Positions 59,311 to 64,000 of a stretch of DNA of 64,000 bases are shown one piece after another; within the stretch, counting starts at the first letter, position 1; each line of letters starts with the position of its first letter. The stretch is taken from positions 496,001-560,000 of the forward strand of contig JADNRY010000010.1 in the NCBI GenBank assembly GCA_015501585.1, read 5' to 3'. Source of the stretch: Rhodocollybia butyracea. Lineage: Eukaryota > Basidiomycota > Agaricomycetes > Agaricales > Omphalotaceae. Under the pieces are notes generated by a model. That model did not search any database and was not told the origin of the DNA. It saw only the letters and a program-made list of their open reading frames with translations. The translations under genes and the position numbers were made by a program.

Positions 59311-59633
59311 GGGCACTGGGTTCTCAAGCTTATGTATAGCTCTAATTTCGCCGCTGGATAGGAGTGGATAGGCCATGCAGATCATTTGAGCTTTAATTTC
59401 GCTGCTACCTGACAGCGGCTTCTCGGCCAAGGAGGGAAAGCGACGCATGGTATCGGACGATTGCCCCTTGCTCGAGAATAGCAGACATTACAGTACCACT
59501 ATTAGAGTAAGATGATCAATGTCATCCGTCGTATGTCAGATGTCATTCCCGGTGGGATGGTCACTGGGACCATCGTGCTTATAAGTAAAAGTTCATGCAA
59601 GGTGATTATGATCTGCATCTCCCACATAACAGT

Positions 59634-60980
59634 ATGACTCCGGAAGAACAACAAACTATTGCTGCCCTGGCTACCCTAGCCTACTTCGACAATGCGGCGC
59701 TCATAATATACACGACTGGCATCGGTATGTACATGTCCGGACTGTTGTTCTCATCATGTGAGATGTTGATTGTGGTACACTTCGTCTACTAGGTGCACTG
59801 GCTCTAGGAATCATTGTTGCTACGCGACCTCTAGTGTAGGTAGACATGAATGATTAGTTTCAGACCTAGCTAATCGACTTGTAATCGACATCTATTTCAC
59901 TTTGCCTTGATAGGAACAATCCTTGGACCTACAACAGGATCGTGCTTTTCGCTTGCCTGCTTGTGACTCTCATTACCTTTGGCTGGATGGTCACTTGCGT
60001 TTGGTCAAACTATCTGATTAACGATCGATTCAATTTCGCGAAAATAAATGAGCAGGGAGGACTTGAGGCTTCAACTCAAAATGCGACGGCAAAAGCATTA
60101 CCATTGGTCTACATGACGGGATGGCCAGCAACAATGAATGTGAGCTTGCAGTGACGACTCCTCATTCAACCGCTCAACGTGGTCTAGTTACTATTGAGTG
60201 ATGCTATAGTAGTCTGGAGGGCCTGGATTCTATTTCAACGGGCTTGGTTTCCAAAATTTGGACTTGCTCTTCTCACAATCGTCAATATTGGTGAGTACAC
60301 AAAAATTGATGGTCCATATAACTGACCCCATACGTCACGTAGGAATCAATATTTCTAATTGCATCTTGGTAAATCTCGAAGTTACAAAAACCCTTGGTCC
60401 CGGTTCCAAAGTCATGGGCTGGTTATCAGGATTAATTTCACTGATAGTAAACATGTTTGCCACGGGATTGATTGCACTGAAGGCACGGTAAGTCATCTTA
60501 CATGGCGCGTGGCTATCATTTTTTCATATCCATTTTCATCCAGGAATCACCACCGTCTAATGACCCAAATTGGCATCTACAAAAGGAGTAGGGTACAGAA
60601 TACCCTGCTCCTATTAATTGAATCAGGCGCTATATATTGCGCAATACAGCTGGCCTACACTATCAGCCTTCTGATAAATACTCATACATCTAGTAAGAGT
60701 GGATTTTCCAATATCTTTTATCTCATTTCTGCCATCGGCTGTGTTTCTATTGTGCGTTCTCTTCTTAACTTGCTTCTGAAATATCCAGTTGATCAAAGAT
60801 TAAATTTGTCAGGCATGGTATCCAGTTGCGGTGGTCATTTTGATAAATCAGCATAACTCTCCGGTAATGGAAACTGTCCATGCCACGCTGGCCAGGGCAC
60901 AGGAGGGGCAGCCGGGGTTGAGTAAGGATGCCCACTCAGACTCAACTGCCACTTCAAACTCTTTGTCGGAAGTTGAATAG
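59634..60980 (+). CDS. seven-helix orphan membrane protein, tandem copy A
   Basis: Seven exons, 59634-59724, 59793-59835, 59914-60139, 60188-60290, 60343-60487, 60544-60751 and 60813-60980, give 327 aa. Hydrophobic segments include ALATLAYFDNAALIIYTTGI, ALALGIIVATRPL, VLFACLLVTLITFGWMVTCV, LLLSDAIVVWRAWILF, FGLALLTIVNIGINI, WLSGLISLIVNMFATGLIAL and VQNTLLLLIESGAIYCAIQL. The motifs SDAIVVWRAW, the N.F.TGLIALKAR element and LIESGAIY define a large Agaricomycete family of uncharacterised seven-helix proteins. GPCR-like topology is suggested, but no ligand or coupling is known. The C terminus is Ser/Asp-rich. Confidence 0.8.
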
Positions 60981-61229
60981 TTTAAGTTACTATAAATTAA
61001 ATAATAAATAACACGGAATATCCCATGGTAATTTAGTAGAGAATACTTTTGTTAATCAAGTGGAAAGATTTTCAGATTTCTTGGAAAGGGAGGCAACTGC
61101 TGCGTGTTTGCGTTTACCTTTTTCTTTAATGTAGGAAGAAATAACCGGCACGGTCCCGTTAACCGCGAACCTTTAACCCCCCAAATTATGGACAAAACAA
61201 CAAGTTCAGTTTACGACCCACCCACGTAA

Positions 61230-61395
61230 TCTCATGTTGAATCATGAATGGTTGGTTAATGACCTCCTCCATCGTTATCCGAAGTTATCCGTTCCTCTGG
61301 TCGATAACGTATCATCTTCTCCAGTAAATCCGCTTCTCCTTCTCATCCGTTCGTACATCTGGCACTTCTGTTATCGGGAGAGGGTGTAGCCATAT
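61230..61395 (-). pseudogene. short remnant of the SRPK-like kinase 3' end
   Basis: About 165 bp matches the last exon end of the intact kinase: the equivalents of HPWFN, EEVIKH, RYQPEER and the LPITEVPD region on the minus strand. It has a small duplication (CCGAAGTTATCC) and a deletion. It is the shortest of four kinase copies in the window. Confidence 0.75.
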
Positions 61396-61772
61396 CTGAG
61401 ATCTCGGTTGGTGGTCACTCTACAGTATTAGGCTGCGGATCACTCTACCTTAGGTTACTTTCATCAACCTACCTGGAGGCCTCAGAGAGCTTGCTGTGGC
61501 ATAACAAGGCAGTGCGGCGCCCCACGTACTCTACGGATGTACTGGTTTTTGAAACGGACGGCTACTTCGTGGGCTTATCGTATGATTGACCCTTGCTCGA
61601 AAATAGCAGAGTCCGAATATTACCGCTATTAGAGCATTAAGATGATCAATGTCATCCGTCGTATATATCATCATTCCCAGTGGGATGGTCAGGACTGGTC
61701 AGGACCATCATACTTATAAGTAGTGGTAAAAGTTCATACAAGCTGATTATAATCATCCCCCACATAACAGTA

Positions 61773-63082
61773 TGACTCTGGAAGAACAACAAGCCATTAC
61801 TGCCCTGGCTACCATAGCCTACTTCGACATTGCGGGGCTCATAATATACACAACCGGCATTGGTATGTCCAGATTATTGTTCTCATCATGTGAGATGCTG
61901 ATCGGACACTTCGTCTACTAGGTGCGCTGGCTCTAGGAATCATCGTTGCCACTCGACCTCTAGTGTAGGTAGACACGAATGATTTTTCAGACCTAGCTAA
62001 TCAACTTGTAACCAACACATCTATTTCACTTTGCTTGATAGGAATCCTTGGACCTACAACACTGGCAGGCTCGTGCTTTTCGCTTGCCTGCTTGTGACTC
62101 TCGTCACCTTTGGCTGGATGGTCACTTGCGTGTGGTCAAACTATCTGATTAATGACCGATTCAATTTCGCGAAAATAAAAAGGCAGGGAGGACTCGAGGC
62201 TTCAACTCAAAGTGCAACAGCAAAAGCATTACCATTGGTCTACATGACGGGATGGCCAGCAACAATGAATGTGAGCTTGCAGTGACGATTCCTTGGCATC
62301 TAACTGCTCAACGTATTCCAGTTACTATTGAGTGATGCTATAGTAGTCTGGAGGGCCTGGATTATATTTCAATGGGCTTGGTTTCCAAAATTTGGACTTG
62401 CTCTTCTCACAATCATCAATATTGGTGCATATACAAAAATTGATGATGGTCCATATAACTGACCCCATATGCCACATAGGAATCAATATTTCTAATTGTA
62501 TCTTGGTAAATCTCGAAGTTACAAAAACCCTTGGTCCCGGTTCCAAAGTTATGGGCTGGTTATCAGGATTAATTTCACTGATAGTAAACATGTTTGCCAC
62601 GGGATTGATTGCACTGAAGGCGCGGTAAGTCACCTTATTATCATGCGCGTGGCTATTGTTTTTTATATCTACTCTCATCCAGGAATCACCACCGTCTCAT
62701 GGCCCAAGTTGGCATCCACAAAAGAAGTAGGGTTCAGAATGTCCTACTCCTATTAATTGAATCAGGCACCATATATTGTGCAATACAGCTGGCCTACACT
62801 ATCAGCCTTCTGATAAATACTCATACATCTAGTAAGAGTGGATTTTCCAATATCTTTTATCTCATTTCTGCCATTGGTTGTGTTTCTATTGTGCGTTCTC
62901 TTCTTAACTTACTTCTGAAATATTCAATTGGTTAAAGATTAATTTTCCAGGCGTGGTATCCAGTTGCGGTGGTCATTTTGATAAATCAACATAGATCTCC
63001 TGTATTGGAAACTTCACATGTCACGCTGGCCAGGGCTCAGGAGGGGCAGCTGGGGTTGAGTAAGAATGCTCACTCAGACTGA
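61773..63082 (+). CDS. seven-helix orphan membrane protein, tandem copy B
   Basis: Same exon plan as copy A, starting MTLEEQQAITALATIAYFDI. The helices and motifs (SDAIVVWRAWIIFQWAW, TGLIALKAR, LIESGTIY, AWYPVAVVILINQH) are nearly identical. Differences include NPWTYNTGR for NNPWTYNR and KRQGG for NEQGG. A new TGA after SKNAHSD shortens the C terminus by about 13 residues relative to copy A. All splice sites are kept, so the gene appears functional. Confidence 0.78.
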
Positions 63083-64000
63083 ACTGAATAGTTTAAGTAA
63101 GTTATAAGTAAAGCACTAGAGTCAGGTTTAAAGTTGCCAGGTCGCTTTTTCCCTCCTACTAGCTACTAGCTAGACATTCAGAAATTTTCTCCGGCCAATG
63201 GCTGTTGAGAAACAGCAAGGGAAGGTACTAACATTGACCCTCAACAAGGGGGAATCGCCATGACGTGGCACAGGTGAAACAACGATTAAGTTATGTAAGA
63301 TACATACATGTGACTAGTGTACCAGCGGAACGACCGAGCAACACATACTTCAACGCTCCCACTTGAGAGGAAATGTAGCGCAGGACACAGACAACACAAA
63401 AATACATCCAAAAACAATCCAAACATCACTCCCACTGTTTCGTAGAATCACTTCTCCAATATAACAATCTTCCAATCAGTTCAAGATACAAGGCTGTAAG
63501 GTATTGAACAACCTAGCACATCTCCTGGTCATATTAAAATCATAACTATTATTACTTGGCACTCAAAATGACTCGGAATGACTAGACCTGCTGATCATGT
63601 GACTATGACTTGCCGGAACATGCGGGTATATTCAAATGAGTTACATTGAGTCATTGAGGTTGTACTTATTTAGAATGGCTTACTCATGCAAACCATGGTT
63701 TGCCTTGAGGCCAACACATGTACTATATATTTAATTACTTAATGATTTCCCATGTAAAAGACTATAAAAGGGGGGGAATTACCCATACACCCTTTTTCTC
63801 TAGTCTCTATATTTTGTAACCCAGTACCTACAAGAATTACACTTGTTATCTCGATTCTTTGTTTGAACAACACCTGAGGAATTATCAACTGAGTAAATAC
63901 AGCAAGACTCACTTTAATATCAAGGATATTGAAGGTACGTATTCCCGACACTTATTGTCACCAATACCCGTATAGTGCACACCAACTCTATACAAAGATA
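63083..64000. mobile_element. LTR-retrotransposon-like sequence at the right edge
   Basis: No open frame of note lies here. The minus strand has CTCAAGTGGGAGCG near 63,350-63,365, like the polypurine tract that precedes the 3' LTR of copia elements. On the plus strand a compact promoter-like block holds TATAAAAGG at 63,763, a pyrimidine-rich leader and a possible LTR end near 63,950 (CCCGACA). The two signals are on opposite strands, so they may belong to different remnants. The element continues beyond the window, if real. Confidence 0.3.

Larger units (their letters stand above)
58570..60985. repeat. tandem duplication unit 1 (kinase fragment plus membrane protein gene)
   Basis: Unit 1 matches 61010-63085 over nearly its whole length. 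Shared landmarks in order are AATTTAG...GAGAATAC near its start, a leftover 3' kinase fragment, a flank with GATGATCAATGTCATCC, and the seven-helix protein gene. Distances between landmarks differ by a few hundred bases, so small indels have accumulated since the duplication. Confidence 0.8.
61010..63085. repeat. tandem duplication unit 2
   Basis: This is the second copy of the 58570-60985 block. It begins about 30 bp after the stop of copy A. The kinase fragment in it is shorter than in unit 1, and the flank between it and the membrane protein gene has unrelated inserted or diverged sequence (about 61,395-61,590). Confidence 0.8.

Noticed and set aside
1..64000. CRISPR arrays, operons, prophage or other bacterial defence systems
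   Set aside because: The DNA is eukaryotic with spliced genes. No direct-repeat arrays, Shine-Dalgarno-led gene strings or bacterial families are present.
1..64000. tRNA or rRNA genes
   Set aside because: I looked by eye for GGTTCGAATCC-type B boxes on both strands; the few TTCGAA matches (for example near 27,605 and 36,690) are inside coding exons with no cloverleaf arms. Weak intron-containing tRNAs could be missed.

Overview
This window is nuclear DNA from a filamentous basidiomycete fungus, most likely an Agaricomycete. The evidence is many introns of about 44-60 nt with GT(A/G)NGT donors, gene models that open only after splicing, homologues typical of Agaricomycetes (SRPK-like kinase copies, seven-helix orphan membrane proteins) and a conserved eukaryotic housekeeping set. 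No bacterial features were found. Many apparent long open frames start at non-ATG codons or run through introns, so the gene models below were rebuilt by splicing by eye. All products are judged from motif recall; no database search was run.

Layout. 1-2.3 kb: a partial gene at the left edge and a PRCC-family gene (-). 3.9-5.4 kb: an old yellow enzyme (+) with a clear TATA box. 5.4-9.0 kb: a gene-poor stretch with a cluster of adjacent hairpins at 6.1-6.3 kb, a decayed coding relic at 6.35-7.3 kb and one unrecognised exon. 9.09-9.46 kb: DPM2 (+), tail to tail with a giant gene (-, 9.49-17.44 kb) of at least 22 exons encoding about 2,295 aa with two C1-type zinc fingers and resemblance to the NALCN-channel subunit UNC80. 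17.56-21.24 kb: a CCDC82/DUF4211 protein (+), TAF13 (+) and a small RRM protein (-). 21.9-26.3 kb: a diverged kinase (+) and a nonsense-bearing SRPK-like kinase copy (+). 26.5-33.1 kb: VPS55 (+), TRS120 (-), an NSRP1-like splicing protein (+). 33.2-42.3 kb: kinesin-5 (-), ELF1/ELOF1 (+), conventional kinesin (+). 43.1-46.1 kb: a Pumilio protein (+). 46.7-52.1 kb: SEC16 (+). 52.2-56.3 kb: OST3/6 (-) and an S9 prolyl-oligopeptidase-like enzyme (-). 56.6-64 kb: an accessory region with an intact SRPK-like kinase (-), two truncated kinase fragments, a tandem duplication of a seven-helix membrane protein gene, and an LTR-like right edge.

Functional themes. Several genes serve the secretory pathway: DPM2 (dolichol-phosphate mannose), OST3/6 (N-glycan transfer), SEC16 (COPII exit sites), TRS120 (TRAPPII) and VPS55 (endosome to vacuole). 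Others serve transcription and RNA (TAF13, ELF1, PRCC, NSRP1, RRM protein, PUF) and motors (two kinesins). There is no operon logic; neighbours are independent genes, often with very short intergenic gaps.

Most notable: the UNC80-like gene with tandem C1 fingers; three GC-AG introns with the same GCAAGT donor; a 3-nt ATG-only first exon in DPM2 and an 8-nt micro-exon in kinesin-1; SRPK-like kinase duplicates at different stages of decay; a tandem segmental duplication; a compact multi-hairpin region; and two apparent one-base frameshifts that look like assembly indels.
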